Assembly: GCA_945863205.1 (NCBI GenBank)
Contig: CAMAZK010000011.1
Span: 1-44,174 of the forward strand
DNA length: 44,174 bases
From: Akkermansia muciniphila
Lineage (GTDB): Bacteria; Verrucomicrobiota; Verrucomicrobiia; Verrucomicrobiales; Verrucomicrobiaceae
Direction: 5' to 3'
This document shows, piece after piece, positions 16,904-28,000 of the stretch (position 1 is the stretch's first letter; the number at the start of each line of letters is the position of its first letter). The position numbers and the translations under genes are program-made. The notes under the pieces are model-generated. The model had not been told where the DNA came from. It made no database searches and worked only from the letters and a program-made list of their open reading frames with translations.

Positions 16904-19234
16904 ATGCGCATGAAATGCCTGACGTTACTTTTTTTTGTCACTCTAAGCCTTCACGCGCAGCAGCGTGTGGAGGTGTCGCGGGATTTGTGGATCTCGGCTT
17001 ACTCGAAGGAGGTGGAGGGGAACAATGGCGGATCGCACCGGCTGAAGCTGAAGGGCATCCAGGAGTTCTTCCTCATCGACTTTGATCCGGTGCCGCTGCG
17101 CGGGAAGAAGATCACCCAAGCGCAACTGCATGTGCATCTCGCGTCGCCGGAGGCGCCGCTGCGGCGCACGACGGTCTCCACGATCTCGCAGGACTGGGCG
17201 GAAGGCACGGGCAGCAGCTACGCGAAGACGCCGGGTGCGAGTTCCTTCGTATGGGCAAAGACGGGCGAGCTGCGTTGGGGTAAAAACGAGCCGGACATCA
17301 CCAGCGTCGTCTGCGGTGAAGGCGGATCGCTGTGGGGCTTTGGCGACGCCTCCGTGCCGGATGCGGAGGGCTGGCAGGTCATTCCGATCTCGCCCGAGGT
17401 GGCTCAGGCACGACTCGATGGCCGCTCGCACGGCTTTTACGTCATCGACGACATCGGCAACGAATACACACGCGATGGCAACGCGGTGAAGTTCACGAAT
17501 TTCGTGAATCGCTACGTCTCGAGCCGTGAGGACAAACGCATTCACAAGCCTTACTTCACCCTCTGGCTTGAAGATGGCGCGGTGGAGGCACCGAAAGTCG
17601 TCAATCAGGTCTATCCGGACGCCGCAGCCACTTTGCCGCCTGTGCCGGCCATTTCGGCCGTGAAACCGACTTTGCCCTCGAAAGACGTTTTCGGCCGCGA
17701 ACTGGCTTCGACACACTTTTTTGCCGCGAAGGGCGAAACGATCGGTTTTTCGGTCACGGGCAAACCGATCGTCAAGGCGTCCGAATTGGGTGTGAAGCTC
17801 TACTCGATGCCGAAAGTCGGTGGAATGCATGATCCGCTCGTGCCGGGCGATGATTCCAAAAGCGAAGACACCTTCATTGAGCTGCACGTGCCGAAAAGTA
17901 TCCCCGCAGGCACGCACGGCGGCACGGTGACGGTGAATGGCACCGTGATGCCCTTCACCATCACGGTTTGGAACTTCACGCTGCCGGATCGCCTGTCGTT
18001 CCTGCCGCAGATGAACGCTTACGGCCTGCCGGGGCATGTGCGTGACTACTACCGGCTCGCGCATGAGCATCGCGTGGTGCTGAATCAGCTCCCGTATGGC
18101 TGGACGGGCAAGGTGGACGAGCCCGCGCCGAAGCTCGGTGGCGATGGGAAGTGGGATTGGACGAAGTTCGATGCCGAGTTCGGGCCGTTGCTTGATGGCA
18201 GCGCCTTCGCCGATCTGCCGCGCGGCGCGGTGCCGGTGGACGCGTATTACCTGCTGCTGAACGAGAACTGGCCGATGAAGCACGACGAGCACTTCAAAAG
18301 CGGCTACTGGATCGAGAGCGCGTTCGATGACGCCTACTGGACGCAGTTCCGCGCGATGGCGGCGGAGATTGCGAAGCATCTCGAAGCGAAGGGCTGGACC
18401 GAGCCGATGTTTGAGTTCTACCTCAACAACAAGTTGTACTTCAAAAAAGACGACTGGCGGAAGTGCACCGCAGCATGGATTTTCGACGAACCGGTGCATA
18501 CGCAGGACTTCTGGGCCATCCGCCACTACGGCCGCGAATTCTGGAGCGCCGTCGCGCCTTATCCAAAGGTGAATCTCACGTATCGCGCCGATATTTCCCG
18601 CCCGCAGTGGCAGCGCGAGCTGCTCGATCACTGCGTGAACGTCGAAGTCGTCAGCGGCGTGCTGCGCGACTACTGGCCGCGCATTCAGCGGCGCGCCGAA
18701 GCCTGCGGAAACCTCTACTACATGTATGGCGGCGCGAATGTCATCGGAACACCGAACATCGCGAACGCCGCGTGGTGCGTCGAGGCCTGGTCGGTCGGCG
18801 CGGACGGCGTGGTGCCCTGGAACACCATCGGCAAAGACGACGCGTGGCAAACGCCCGACGAACTCTCCGTGCTCTACCCGACCGCGAACGGCCCTGTGCC
18901 CAGCCTGCGCTTGAAGACCTTCCGCGCCGGCCAGCAACTCGTCGAGTATCTCACCCAATACTGCGCCGTCAGCGGCGAAAGCCGCGAGAGCGTCATGGCC
19001 GCCGTGCGTGCCATTCCGGGCCTCAGCGCGACCTTGGTGAAGAAGAACGAGGAAGACGCCGGCAAGTCGCAGTTCGGCAAAGACACGCAACCTGCCTTTG
19101 AAGCACTGCGCATGTGCCTTGGAGCCTATCTCGATGCCAAAGCGCCTGCGCCGAAGGATCGCTGGCATGATCCGCGCCCTGCGCGGCCCGATTTGAAGAA
19201 GGCGCGGGAGATCGTGCCGCTAGCAGTGCCGTGA
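16904..19234 (+). CDS. Secreted DUF4091 glycoside-hydrolase-like protein with DNRLRE/CBM96-type N-terminus
   Basis: I choose the start at 16904 (MRMKCLTLLFFVTLSLHAQQ, about 776 residues), which gives a signal peptide. Residues about 20-225 look like a DNRLRE/CBM96 beta-sandwich (FFLIDFDPVPLRGKKITQAQLHVH). The C-terminal half carries the DUF4091 pattern: AAWIFDEP, VVPWNT, then PSLRLKTFRAGQQLVEYL. DUF4091 is related to GH123-like glycosidases, so it is probably an extracytoplasmic glycosidase of unknown specificity. The acidic pair in FDEP is a candidate catalytic site. It heads a rightward set with the amidohydrolase and small coiled-coil genes, opposite the beta-helix gene. Confidence 0.85.
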   Translation: MRMKCLTLLFFVTLSLHAQQRVEVSRDLWISAYSKEVEGNNGGSHRLKLKGIQEFFLIDFDPVPLRGKKITQAQLHVHLASPEAPLRRTTVSTISQDWAEGTGSSYAKTPGASSFVWAKTGELRWGKNEPDITSVVCGEGGSLWGFGDASVPDAEGWQVIPISPEVAQARLDGRSHGFYVIDDIGNEYTRDGNAVKFTNFVNRYVSSREDKRIHKPYFTLWLEDGAVEAPKVVNQVYPDAAATLPPVPAISAVKPTLPSKDVFGRELASTHFFAAKGETIGFSVTGKPIVKASELGVKLYSMPKVGGMHDPLVPGDDSKSEDTFIELHVPKSIPAGTHGGTVTVNGTVMPFTITVWNFTLPDRLSFLPQMNAYGLPGHVRDYYRLAHEHRVVLNQLPYGWTGKVDEPAPKLGGDGKWDWTKFDAEFGPLLDGSAFADLPRGAVPVDAYYLLLNENWPMKHDEHFKSGYWIESAFDDAYWTQFRAMAAEIAKHLEAKGWTEPMFEFYLNNKLYFKKDDWRKCTAAWIFDEPVHTQDFWAIRHYGREFWSAVAPYPKVNLTYRADISRPQWQRELLDHCVNVEVVSGVLRDYWPRIQRRAEACGNLYYMYGGANVIGTPNIANAAWCVEAWSVGADGVVPWNTIGKDDAWQTPDELSVLYPTANGPVPSLRLKTFRAGQQLVEYLTQYCAVSGESRESVMAAVRAIPGLSATLVKKNEEDAGKSQFGKDTQPAFEALRMCLGAYLDAKAPAPKDRWHDPRPARPDLKKAREIVPLAVP

Positions 19235-19317
19235 GCGATCCAAAGTTGATGCCGTGGATGAAGGCTGGAGCCGCGACGCACGTTTCTTGACCGCCCGTTA
19301 TCTTTGTCCACAACACC

Positions 19318-20166
19318 ATGATCATCGACGTTCACTCCCACGCCTGGAACTTTCCCGCCGACTTTTCCGACGATTTCATCCATCAAGCGGGCCGTGCACG
19401 ACCGGGCGTGAAGGTGGACATGAGCGCGACGTATGAGGCGTATCGTGCCTCGGCTCCAGAGGACACCACGACGATCGTTTTTGGCGGCAAGGCAAAGCTC
19501 AGCGGACTGTGGGTGGATGACAAAACGGTGGCGGAATACGTGGCGCGGGATGCGCAGCGCTTGATCGGCTTTTTGTCCGTCGATCCGACGCAGGACGGCT
19601 GGGAGCGCGAGATGCGTGCGGGACACGAGGAGCTCGGCCTGCGCGGCATCAAGCTGCTGCCGATGTATGCCGGTTTCAGCCCCGACGATCCGAAGCTGGA
19701 GCCGTTGTGGCAGTATGCGGAGAAAAAAGGCCTGCCGGTGCTTCTGCACATGGGCACGACCTTTATCGCGCAGGCGCCGCTGGCCTTCACCCTGCCGCGT
19801 TTGATCGAACCCGTGGCGCTGAAGCATCCCGGCATGAAGATCATCCTCGCGCATCTTGGCCATCCGTATGAAGGCGAGTGCCTGGTGACGATCCGGAAGC
19901 ACGAGAACGTCTTCGCCGACGTGAGCGCGCTGCATTACCGACCGTGGCAGTTCTACAACTCGCTCATGCTCGCGCAGGAATACGGCGTGTGGCACAAGCT
20001 GCTCTTCGGCACGGATTTTCCCTTCACAACGGTGAACGCCAGCATCGACGGCATCCGCAAGCTCAACGACATGCTCGAAGGCACGAACCTGCCGCGGCTC
20101 GATGTGACTCAAATCGAAGCGATGATCAGGCGCGACAGTTTGAAGCTGCTGGGGCTGGAGCGGTGA
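19318..20166 (+). CDS. Amidohydrolase-related metal-dependent hydrolase (PF04909 type)
   Basis: This 282-residue protein opens directly with the metal motif DVHSH (H6, H8). It has H144 (VLLHMG), H179 and H182 (AHLGH) and the terminal D233 (GTDFPF), the standard amidohydrolase ligand order. Family members include decarboxylases and lactonases such as 4-sulfomuconolactonase and 2-pyrone-4,6-dicarboxylate lactonase. No signal peptide is present, so it acts in the cytoplasm. The start lies 83 bases after the DUF4091 gene, so cotranscription is possible. Lactone hydrolysis of a sugar product is one guess. Substrate is unknown. Confidence 0.88.
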   Translation: MIIDVHSHAWNFPADFSDDFIHQAGRARPGVKVDMSATYEAYRASAPEDTTTIVFGGKAKLSGLWVDDKTVAEYVARDAQRLIGFLSVDPTQDGWEREMRAGHEELGLRGIKLLPMYAGFSPDDPKLEPLWQYAEKKGLPVLLHMGTTFIAQAPLAFTLPRLIEPVALKHPGMKIILAHLGHPYEGECLVTIRKHENVFADVSALHYRPWQFYNSLMLAQEYGVWHKLLFGTDFPFTTVNASIDGIRKLNDMLEGTNLPRLDVTQIEAMIRRDSLKLLGLER

Positions 20167-20245
20167 GCCGCTTCATGGTTTCAAACACGGCGTAGCGGAC
20201 ACGAAAGCCGGATAAATGCCGGACTCGCGGCGTTTTACCACCACC

Positions 20246-20746
20246 ATGAAGACACTCATTCTACCCATCGTCGCCTTGACGCTCATCAGCACGGCCACTG
20301 CTCCGGCCCAACAGCCGAAGGAGAATCCACAGAAGACCATCGAAGAACTGCAGGAGCGCAGCCGTGACGCGAAGGCAGCCGGACGGCTCGACGAAGCGAG
20401 GGAGCTGGCGGGACGCGTCGAGAGCCTCCGCAGCGAGCATGAGGGCATGAAGAGACCCACGCGGCCATTCGAAAAAGGCGGTCCTAAGCCGGAACGACCT
20501 CCGGAGGCGGAGCGGATGGAGCACGTCATGCAGGCCATCCAGCATCTGCGCGCCGCCGGTTTGCACGAGCCTGCCAAGAGCATCGAAGGAATCGCCCAGC
20601 ACATGCGGCGGGAAATGGAGGAAAGAATGCGGCATGAGCATGCGGAAGGCCGGGCTGCGGAACTGGAAGAAATGCGCCAGCAGATGCGCCGCATGGCCGA
20701 GCAGATCGAGAAGCTGCAAGCGGAGCTGAAGAAGCGCGGCGAGTAA
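20246..20746 (+). CDS. Small secreted coiled-coil protein of unknown function
   Basis: I start at the ATG at 20246 (166 residues), giving a clear signal peptide (MKTLILPIVALTLISTATAPAQQ). The mature part is highly charged. A helix at about 34-65 is followed by a proline-rich linker (about 68-86) and a long C-terminal coiled coil (about 90-165) rich in E, R, M and Q. I recognise no named family; the layout recalls small periplasmic chaperone-like or heavy-metal-sensor proteins. Codon use matches the neighbours. The next gene is a receptor-like kinase with its own promoter-like element, so operon membership is unclear. Confidence 0.7.
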   Translation: MKTLILPIVALTLISTATAPAQQPKENPQKTIEELQERSRDAKAAGRLDEARELAGRVESLRSEHEGMKRPTRPFEKGGPKPERPPEAERMEHVMQAIQHLRAAGLHEPAKSIEGIAQHMRREMEERMRHEHAEGRAAELEEMRQQMRRMAEQIEKLQAELKKRGE

Positions 20747-20775
20747 CCGCTGCCGGCCCGCGACAGCAGCCGTGC

Positions 20776-20805
20776 TTGTGCATGGGCGCTTCCCGTCATT
20801 AACAT
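20776..20805 (+). promoter_or_regulatory. Predicted promoter of receptor kinase 1
   Basis: TTGTGC (20776-20781) is followed after 18 bases by TAACAT (20800-20805) and then GGTCTG, 33 bases before the ATG. The third kinase gene has TTGTGG, an 18-base spacer, TAGGAT and the same GGTCTG. The conserved positions and spacing against diverged spacers support a real promoter. The second kinase gene lacks it. Confidence 0.55.
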
Positions 20806-20837
20806 GGTCTGGAATCCGCTACCTGCCCAGGCATCCC

Positions 20838-23800
20838 ATGAGCACCTCCTCCTCCGCATCCAAACCTTCGAAGGGCTGGCAACCGCCGACGCTGGAGGAG
20901 ATGCAGACCATGCTGCCGCAGTATGAGTTTGTATCCCTGCTGGGACGGGGCGGCATGGGAGCGGTTTACAAGGCGGTGCAGCTTTCCCTGGACCGCGTGG
21001 TGGCCGTCAAGGTGCTGCCGGGGGATTTAATCGACGATACGGACGCGCAGTTCGCCGAGCGCTTCAAGAACGAGGCGCGCACGATGGCGAAGATGAACCA
21101 CCCGGCGATCGTGAACCTGTGGGACTTCGGGGAGACGCAGACCGGGCTGCTGTTCATCGTGATGGAATTCATCAACGGCACGGACGTGTCCAAGATGATC
21201 GGCGCGCAGGGCCGGCTTCCGGAGGATTATGCCCTGTCCATCACCGCCCATGTGTGCGACGCGCTGCATTATGCGCACGCGCGCGGGGTGATTCACCGGG
21301 ACATCAAGCCGGCGAACATTCTGATCAACATGGAGGGTGCGGTGAAGGTGGCCGACTTCGGCTTGGCGAAGCAGAGCGACGCGGGACTCAGCGGGCTGAC
21401 GAAGACGAACATGGCGATGGGCACGCCGGATTTCGTGGCGCCGGAGGCGCTGTCTCCCGGCACGGTGGTGGACGGACGCGCGGACCTGTATGCGGTAGGC
21501 GTGATGCTGTTTCAGATGCTGACAGGCGAGATCCCACGCGGCATCTGGAGCCTGCCCGGCACGAAGGTGGGCACCGATCCGCGGTTTGATGGCATCATCA
21601 CGAAGGCGATGCAGACGGATCGCGAGGTGCGCTATCAAAGCGCGGCCGATCTACGCCGCGATCTCGACACGATCCTCACCCTTCCGCTATCTGCGCTCAT
21701 CGCGCAGCAACAAGCCGCTGCCGAGGCCGCCGCACGCGCCACTCAGGCGCAGAAGCAAGCGGATGTGGCCGGCAAGAGCCAGCCGCAGCGGCGGATGCCG
21801 CAACAGTCGGACCATCACCACACTCCGCCACCAGAGCCGAAGAAATCGGGCATGGGCATGATGATTGGCCTGCTCGCTTCGCTGGCCATTGTCGCGGTCG
21901 GTGCGTTCATAGCGTTGAAAAAGCCGACGCCGCCTGCGGGGGTTGACGCAGCTTCGACGGACGAAGCTGCGTGGGTGGACATGATTCCGCTCCTGAAGTC
22001 TCCGTTGACTGTCACAGGTTTGCCGAACCGCGATTCGGATGGGGAGTGGAGCCTGGCCTCCAGCGCAGTCTCAGTGAAGGGCGCAGGGCCGCATGTCGCC
22101 GTGTCGCTACCGGTGGACATGCCGGCGTCCTATGATCTGACCCTGAAAATGACCACAGAAGGTCTCGGCATCTCGCACATGGGCGTGTTGGTTCCTGTCG
22201 CCGGGCGCATGATCAAGGTGAACACCATCCAGCGGCACGATGGCAGCACGGATGGGATCACGACCATCGTCAAGGTCGCAAAAGGCACGCCGAATCCAGA
22301 ATATTTCAATATCACGCCTTCCTTTCTCAAGGCCAATGAGGAGCGCTTGGTGGAGATCGCCGTGCGGGCCGGTGGTGACCAGGCTAGCCTATCGGTGAAG
22401 GCCGATGGGCAGAGCGTGTTTGAGTGGTCGGGTCCGCAGGACAAGCTCATGGACGACGGCGAGCACAGTCCCTACAGTCCCCGGGGCAAGGTCGCACTCA
22501 CCGCCAGCATGAGCGCGAACGCCACCTGGCGAGAGGTGCGCTACCGTCCTGTGACCGCTGCTGCGGCGGTGCCCATTGCCGCGACGCCTCCGGCTGCCAG
22601 CATGGAGTCTGAACTTACGATGCCGGTGAATGCACCGGCTCCCATTGCGAGCCTGCCCGCCACCGGCTGGCAGTCGCTCCCGTCCGACGCCGTGCAGGCC
22701 GATGGCTGGGGCAAGCTGACCAAGGCCACTTTCGCTCCCGGCAATCCGCCCGACATCGCTCTGCGCGCCCGGCTGCGCTTCGCGCCCAACAGCGCTGGCA
22801 TTTCGGCGCAGAGCACCAATGCCGTCGGTTCCTACCGCGCTGAGATCAATGGCAAGGGTGACGCCGTGATGCTTCACCGGGATTCGCCTGACGCTGCCGA
22901 GCGGAAACTGCTCGCGCAGGCCAACCTCTCTACGCCGCTGACTCCGGGGCAGGAATACGTTCTCGCTGTCGCCTCCGTGGGAGATACCGTCTCGGTCCAT
23001 GTGGACGGTCGTCCGCTCCTGAGCGAGCGCCTCCCCAAGCTGCCCGGCAGCGTGGTGCTTTGGACGCGCAGCCCCGTGGACGTGCGCGATATCCAGTGGC
23101 TGGCCCTGACCCCCGAAACAACGCCCACACCCGTGATGCCCTCAACATCCGCGAACTCGATCAGCCAACTCGCTGGCCTCGACACGGCAAAAAGCACGAT
23201 CTCCGGTGAGGCGGACCTACTCGCTCTGGCGGATGTCTCCAAAGATGCCGTTGGCGGCATCTGGCGCCGTGAAGGCACGGATTTGCTTGTGGAGCCGGAT
23301 CCCGCCGCAGACCCCAAGGTGGCGGTTCGCTTCGCTTTCATGTTGCCCGTGCGGGTGAAGGGATCCTATCAAATGGAGGTCGAGTTCACCAAGCATGGAC
23401 CTGCGGGGACGGTGACCCTGCTTCTCCCGCTCGCGGCCGACCGCAGCGTGGCAGCGCAGTTGCAGGAGTTCACCCCCTTCGCTGGCCTGGTGTTTGTTCG
23501 TGGCACCACCACCAGGGATGCAGACAATCCCACGCGCACACCGCACCAACTGGAAAATGGTCGCCGCTACCGAGCCAAAGCATTGGTTCGTCTGAACGGC
23601 GATCAAGCCGACATCGCCGTCACCATCGAGGACAAGCCACTCTTCCAATTTCAAGGCCCGATCACGGATCTCGACAGCCGAAATTTTGCACTGGAGGATC
23701 AGGCGCGTCCAGGCATGAAAAGCATCGACCCAGTGACGTGGCACAGGATTCGCATCAAACCGCTGGACGGAGGAATTCTCTCCCTGGTGAGAGCCGGCGA

Positions 23801-24992
23801 TGCACCGGGCGGTGCACAGACTCAAGCAGACCCGTATCTCGCCAAACTCGAGTCCGGCTTCCAGACTCGTTATCAGGCCGACGCACAGAAGCCCTTCGAG
23901 ACCGCGCTCGCCGCGCTGAACCAAAGCTACGTCGCCAACGGAATCGCTCGTGCTCGTGCGGCGGCGAAGGCCAAGGGTAGCTTGGTCGAAGTTACCGCCT
24001 TGGATGCGGAGAAGACCGCCATCGAGAGCGGCGCGGGCGTGCCTGCCAAAGACGCGGCGGACACACCCGAGCCTCTCAAAACGCTGCGCGGCACCTATCG
24101 TGTGGCTTTGGCAAAACTGGAGGCGAGCCGCGTCAACACCGCCGCGCCGCTATACGACCTCTATTTGAAAGCGCTTGATGCCCGCATCGCCGAACTTACC
24201 AAGGCCAACAAGATCGCGGAAGCGAAGCAGATAAGTACCTGGCGAGAGGAGATAGCCGCGAAACGTGACGAGCCGGCTGCCGCGCTCAAGACCTCCGTCA
24301 CCCCCGCGCCCACAAAGGCTGCCACGCCGGGCGGCGACCCGCGCAAAGCCGCTGAATATCTCGTGAGCATGGGTGGCAGTTGCGTCCTGCTCCAGGAGGG
24401 AAGGGAGATCCGTGTGCAGTCGGCGCAGGACATTCCCGCAGGAGAGTTCGACCTCGTGGAGTTGACGCTCGACAGCTCCAAACCCGGCCTTCCGCAGCCG
24501 AAAGAAGCGGACTTTGAAGTCTTCAACGGACTCACCAAGCTGCGGGCGGTGCACATGTTCTACACACCGCTCTCAGATGCGGCTTTTGCCTTTCTGGCAG
24601 GCAATCCGGAGCTGACGAGCCTCACACTGGCGCAAGTGCCTGTGTCCGACAAAATCCTGTCACACATCAACGGCCTCACGCAGCTCAAGAACCTTCAGAT
24701 CTACCACGCCAGGGACTTCACCGGCAAGGGATTGGCTAAAGCCGCTTTTTTGCCTGAGCTGGTGACAATCTATTTCTACGACACCCAGTTTGATGATGCG
24801 AGCGCCGCCGCCTTGGCCGCCTGCCCGAATGTTCAACGACTGCATCTATTCAATACCCCCGTCACCGACCGGGGATTCAAAACGATCCAAACACTCAAGA
24901 GCCTCAGCTGGCTCACCGTCAGCGGGACCCAGGTCAGCAGCGCCGACATTGAGAAGTTCAAGGAGGCGAACCCCCAGTGCAAGGTGGACTAA
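20838..24992 (+). CDS. Receptor-like Ser/Thr protein kinase 1 with leucine-rich repeats
   Basis: Started at MSTSSSASKP (1384 residues), the start aligning with both downstream paralogues. The cytoplasmic Pkn-type (Hanks) kinase spans about 30-290. All key residues are present: glycine loop GRGGMG (36-41), K58, H153-R154-D155, D173-F174-G175 and APE 201-203. An Ala/Gln-rich linker leads to one membrane helix (about 338-360). Outside the membrane I see three beta-sandwich-like modules (about 370-570, 600-745 and 770-985) and a helical module (about 995-1155, LAKLESGFQTRY). A GGSC-type lead-in and leucine-rich repeats follow to the C terminus (about 1165-1384). It should phosphorylate cytoplasmic targets in response to an extracytoplasmic ligand. 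Substrate and ligand are unknown. Confidence 0.92.
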   Translation: MSTSSSASKPSKGWQPPTLEEMQTMLPQYEFVSLLGRGGMGAVYKAVQLSLDRVVAVKVLPGDLIDDTDAQFAERFKNEARTMAKMNHPAIVNLWDFGETQTGLLFIVMEFINGTDVSKMIGAQGRLPEDYALSITAHVCDALHYAHARGVIHRDIKPANILINMEGAVKVADFGLAKQSDAGLSGLTKTNMAMGTPDFVAPEALSPGTVVDGRADLYAVGVMLFQMLTGEIPRGIWSLPGTKVGTDPRFDGIITKAMQTDREVRYQSAADLRRDLDTILTLPLSALIAQQQAAAEAAARATQAQKQADVAGKSQPQRRMPQQSDHHHTPPPEPKKSGMGMMIGLLASLAIVAVGAFIALKKPTPPAGVDAASTDEAAWVDMIPLLKSPLTVTGLPNRDSDGEWSLASSAVSVKGAGPHVAVSLPVDMPASYDLTLKMTTEGLGISHMGVLVPVAGRMIKVNTIQRHDGSTDGITTIVKVAKGTPNPEYFNITPSFLKANEERLVEIAVRAGGDQASLSVKADGQSVFEWSGPQDKLMDDGEHSPYSPRGKVALTASMSANATWREVRYRPVTAAAAVPIAATPPAASMESELTMPVNAPAPIASLPATGWQSLPSDAVQADGWGKLTKATFAPGNPPDIALRARLRFAPNSAGISAQSTNAVGSYRAEINGKGDAVMLHRDSPDAAERKLLAQANLSTPLTPGQEYVLAVASVGDTVSVHVDGRPLLSERLPKLPGSVVLWTRSPVDVRDIQWLALTPETTPTPVMPSTSANSISQLAGLDTAKSTISGEADLLALADVSKDAVGGIWRREGTDLLVEPDPAADPKVAVRFAFMLPVRVKGSYQMEVEFTKHGPAGTVTLLLPLAADRSVAAQLQEFTPFAGLVFVRGTTTRDADNPTRTPHQLENGRRYRAKALVRLNGDQADIAVTIEDKPLFQFQGPITDLDSRNFALEDQARPGMKSIDPVTWHRIRIKPLDGGILSLVRAGDAPGGAQTQADPYLAKLESGFQTRYQADAQKPFETALAALNQSYVANGIARARAAAKAKGSLVEVTALDAEKTAIESGAGVPAKDAADTPEPLKTLRGTYRVALAKLEASRVNTAAPLYDLYLKALDARIAELTKANKIAEAKQISTWREEIAAKRDEPAAALKTSVTPAPTKAATPGGDPRKAAEYLVSMGGSCVLLQEGREIRVQSAQDIPAGEFDLVELTLDSSKPGLPQPKEADFEVFNGLTKLRAVHMFYTPLSDAAFAFLAGNPELTSLTLAQVPVSDKILSHINGLTQLKNLQIYHARDFTGKGLAKAAFLPELVTIYFYDTQFDDASAAALAACPNVQRLHLFNTPVTDRGFKTIQTLKSLSWLTVSGTQVSSADIEKFKEANPQCKVD

Positions 24993-25049
24993 AACCCCGG
25001 CTTGCTTTGACTCACTCGAAACTCTTTCCCAATCCGGCTCCCACCTGAC

Positions 25050-28000
25050 ATGAGTACCTCATCCGCCTCCTCCAGTTCCAAACCTTCCAAAGGCTGGCAG
25101 CCGCCGACCTTGGAAGACATGCAGGCGATGCTTTCACAGTATGAATTCATCTCACTGCTCGGCCGTGGTGGCATGGGTGCGGTTTACAAGGCTCAGCAGA
25201 TCTCGCTACAGCGCAGTGTCGCGATCAAGGTGCTACCGGGGGATTTGATCGACGATCTGGAGGCGAACTTTGCCGATCGTTTCAAGAACGAGGCGCGCAC
25301 GATGGCAAAGCTGAACCATCCCGGCATCGTGAAGGTCTTCGACTTCGGAGAGACGCAGACCGGGCTGCTCTACATCGTCATGGAGTTCATTGACGGCACC
25401 GATGTGTCCCAAATGATCCGCTCCAAGGGCAAGCTGCCGCAGGACTACGCGCTGGCGATCACCGCGCACGTCGGCGACGCGCTGGCTTACGCGCACAAGA
25501 ACGGTGTCATCCACCGCGACATCAAACCGGCCAACATTCTCATCAATCAGGAAGGCACGGTGAAGGTGGCGGACTTTGGCCTCGCCAAAATGGATGCTCC
25601 CGGCCAGCGCGGCCTGACGAAGACCAACATGGCGATGGGCACGCCCGATTTCGTGGCACCCGAGGCGCTTTCTCCGGGCACCGTGGTGGACGGACGCGCG
25701 GACTTGTATGCGATGGGCGTGATGCTTTACCAGATGCTCACGGGTGAGATCCCACGCGGCATGTGGTCGATGCCGAGCACGAAGGTGGGCAGCGATCCGC
25801 GCTACGATGCGGTGATCTTGAAAGCGATGCAAACGGACCGCGAGCTGCGCTATCAGGATGCGACGGAAATTCGCCGTGATCTCGATGTGATCATGACGCA
25901 ACCGCTCAGGAAGGAGGAGCCGAAACCGGCTGCCACACCGGCGCAGCAGCCAGTGGCCAACCGACCCAGCGGAGCTCAGCCGCAAGCGGGTCCGCGTGGC
26001 TCACGGCCCATGCCGCAGGGGCAGAACCGGCCACCTGCGGCACCACCGGTGAAGAAAAAATCCAACGACGTGATGATCTACCTCGTCGCGATTGTGGTGA
26101 TCGGCGGGCTGGCAGGTCTCTTCATGCTTTCAGGTGGAAAGCAGCCAGCCAAGCCGACTCCTGATGTGACTGCTGACGACGTCGGTCAGCCAAAGCACAC
26201 CATACCGTCGGCAAACTCATCGCCCCCCACTGTGACGGGACCGGTGAATCTGATCGCCCTCGTGGATGCCAAACGCGACGCGATCAAGAGTGAGTGGGAA
26301 GTGCGCGGTCGAGAGCTGGTGCTGAAACGAACTCAAGGGCCGCAACTCCTCGCTTTTCGCCACACGCCACCTGAAGAGTACGACTTCGAGATTGAATTCA
26401 CCCTCAAAGAGGGCGTCTCGGAAGCCAGCCAGATTATTCCACTGCAGGGCAGATCCATTCTATGGAAGATGGGATTCAAAAACACAAATCCGACGCTGTT
26501 CGGCTTTGGCCCACTGTTGGACGGTGTGCCATTCGATGTTCCGACTCGCCAGGACGCTGTGATTAAAAGACCACGACTGTTGTCAGGTCAGCGCTATCGC
26601 AGCCTGGTCGAGGTGCGCAAAGGCTCCCTGCGCGCCCTGATCAATGGTCGTGAAGTGCTGAAGTGGAGTGGCGATTTCAAACGGCTCGGCGGCGTTGCCG
26701 ATTATGTCATGCCGGATCCCAAGTGCCTCGGTATCGGCGGTTGGAGCGGTGGCATCATCTTTCACAAGGCTGAAGTCCGTGCGCCGGGTTCGGTGCCAGT
26801 CGTGGACACCACGCCTGCCGCACCCGCAACGGACCGCGCTTGGCGGCCCGTCTTCACCGAAGCGTTGAAAAAAAACCCAAGCGTCAACGAGCTTCCGGAT
26901 GGCTGGATGCGCATCTCAAAGACTTATCTTAATGCTCCAAACGGCAAGGACATGGCCATCCGCGCACGCATGCGCTTCACAGGCGGCACTTACGTCTGGC
27001 CTATCCGTTTTCGCGATGCCTCGAAGAACGGACTGATGCACTACGGACTGAGCATCACTCGCGAGGGCAAGTTTCTGCTCTTTCGCCGTGTCATGGTGGC
27101 CGGCAAATACACCAGCGATGAAAAATCGCTCATGGAGGTCCAAGCGCCGCGTCCTTTTGCCGAAGGCACCGAGTTTGATCTCGAAGTCGCCGCCCAGGGG
27201 GATCGTCTCCTGGTAAAGCTCGACGGTGAGCCGATCATTGATGTGCGCGACACCTTCCATCAGGGCGTGCGCACTCAGTTTGGTGGCGACACGGCTACTG
27301 TTGAGTTCAAGAACCTCGAGTGGCGTCCGTTGAGCGCCGGTGGAGGCGAGGCCGGTGCGCCTGCCCAGGCGGCGGTGCCGGCTCGTGCTGCGGCTGGCGT
27401 GGATGTGGCCACCCGCCGGGAGGCCTTGACCGCCGCCTTGAAATCGGGTGTCGTCGATGCCCTGGCTGCGCTGACGGACCTGCCGGCGGACGAGACTTTT
27501 GTGTGGGAAAAGTCAGCGGATGGCGTGGCCGTGAAGTTCCTGACCGACCCCGGCCCGTACAAGGGCTGTCTGGCGCTTCCGGTGGAGCTTTCTTCCGATT
27601 ACGTGGCGGAGGCGTGGTTCACGATTCCCCAGGCGGGCGAGCATGTCGGGGTGACGATCCCGGTGGGTGATGGCCGCCAGACGACCTGCTGGATCTGGCC
27701 CGGAGACGGCGGCTGGGCCGGTCTGGGCAAAGTGGACGGGCACGATCCGCAAGCCCCCGAGATCGAAAAGGGCTGCTCCTCCCGGTTTCAACTGCCTGCC
27801 AACGAACTCACCCACATGCGCACCGAGGTGCGACGCACGCCGGGGAGTGTGGAGATCCGCTTCAGTCTGAACGGCGTCCAAATGGCGCATTACAAGGGGC
27901 CGACGAGCCGTCTGATCACGAGCACGGCATGGCGTTTGGAGCCGAAGCCGGAGCTGCTGCAAATCGGCGCCCGGCAGGCCACCTTTCATCGTGTTGTGAT

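Noticed and set aside
16943..19168. A 741-codon open frame on the minus strand opposite the DUF4091 gene
   Set aside because: The protein is low-complexity and rich in Arg, His and Val with no motif or signal peptide. It is a shadow of the high-GC coding strand, which has clear family motifs.
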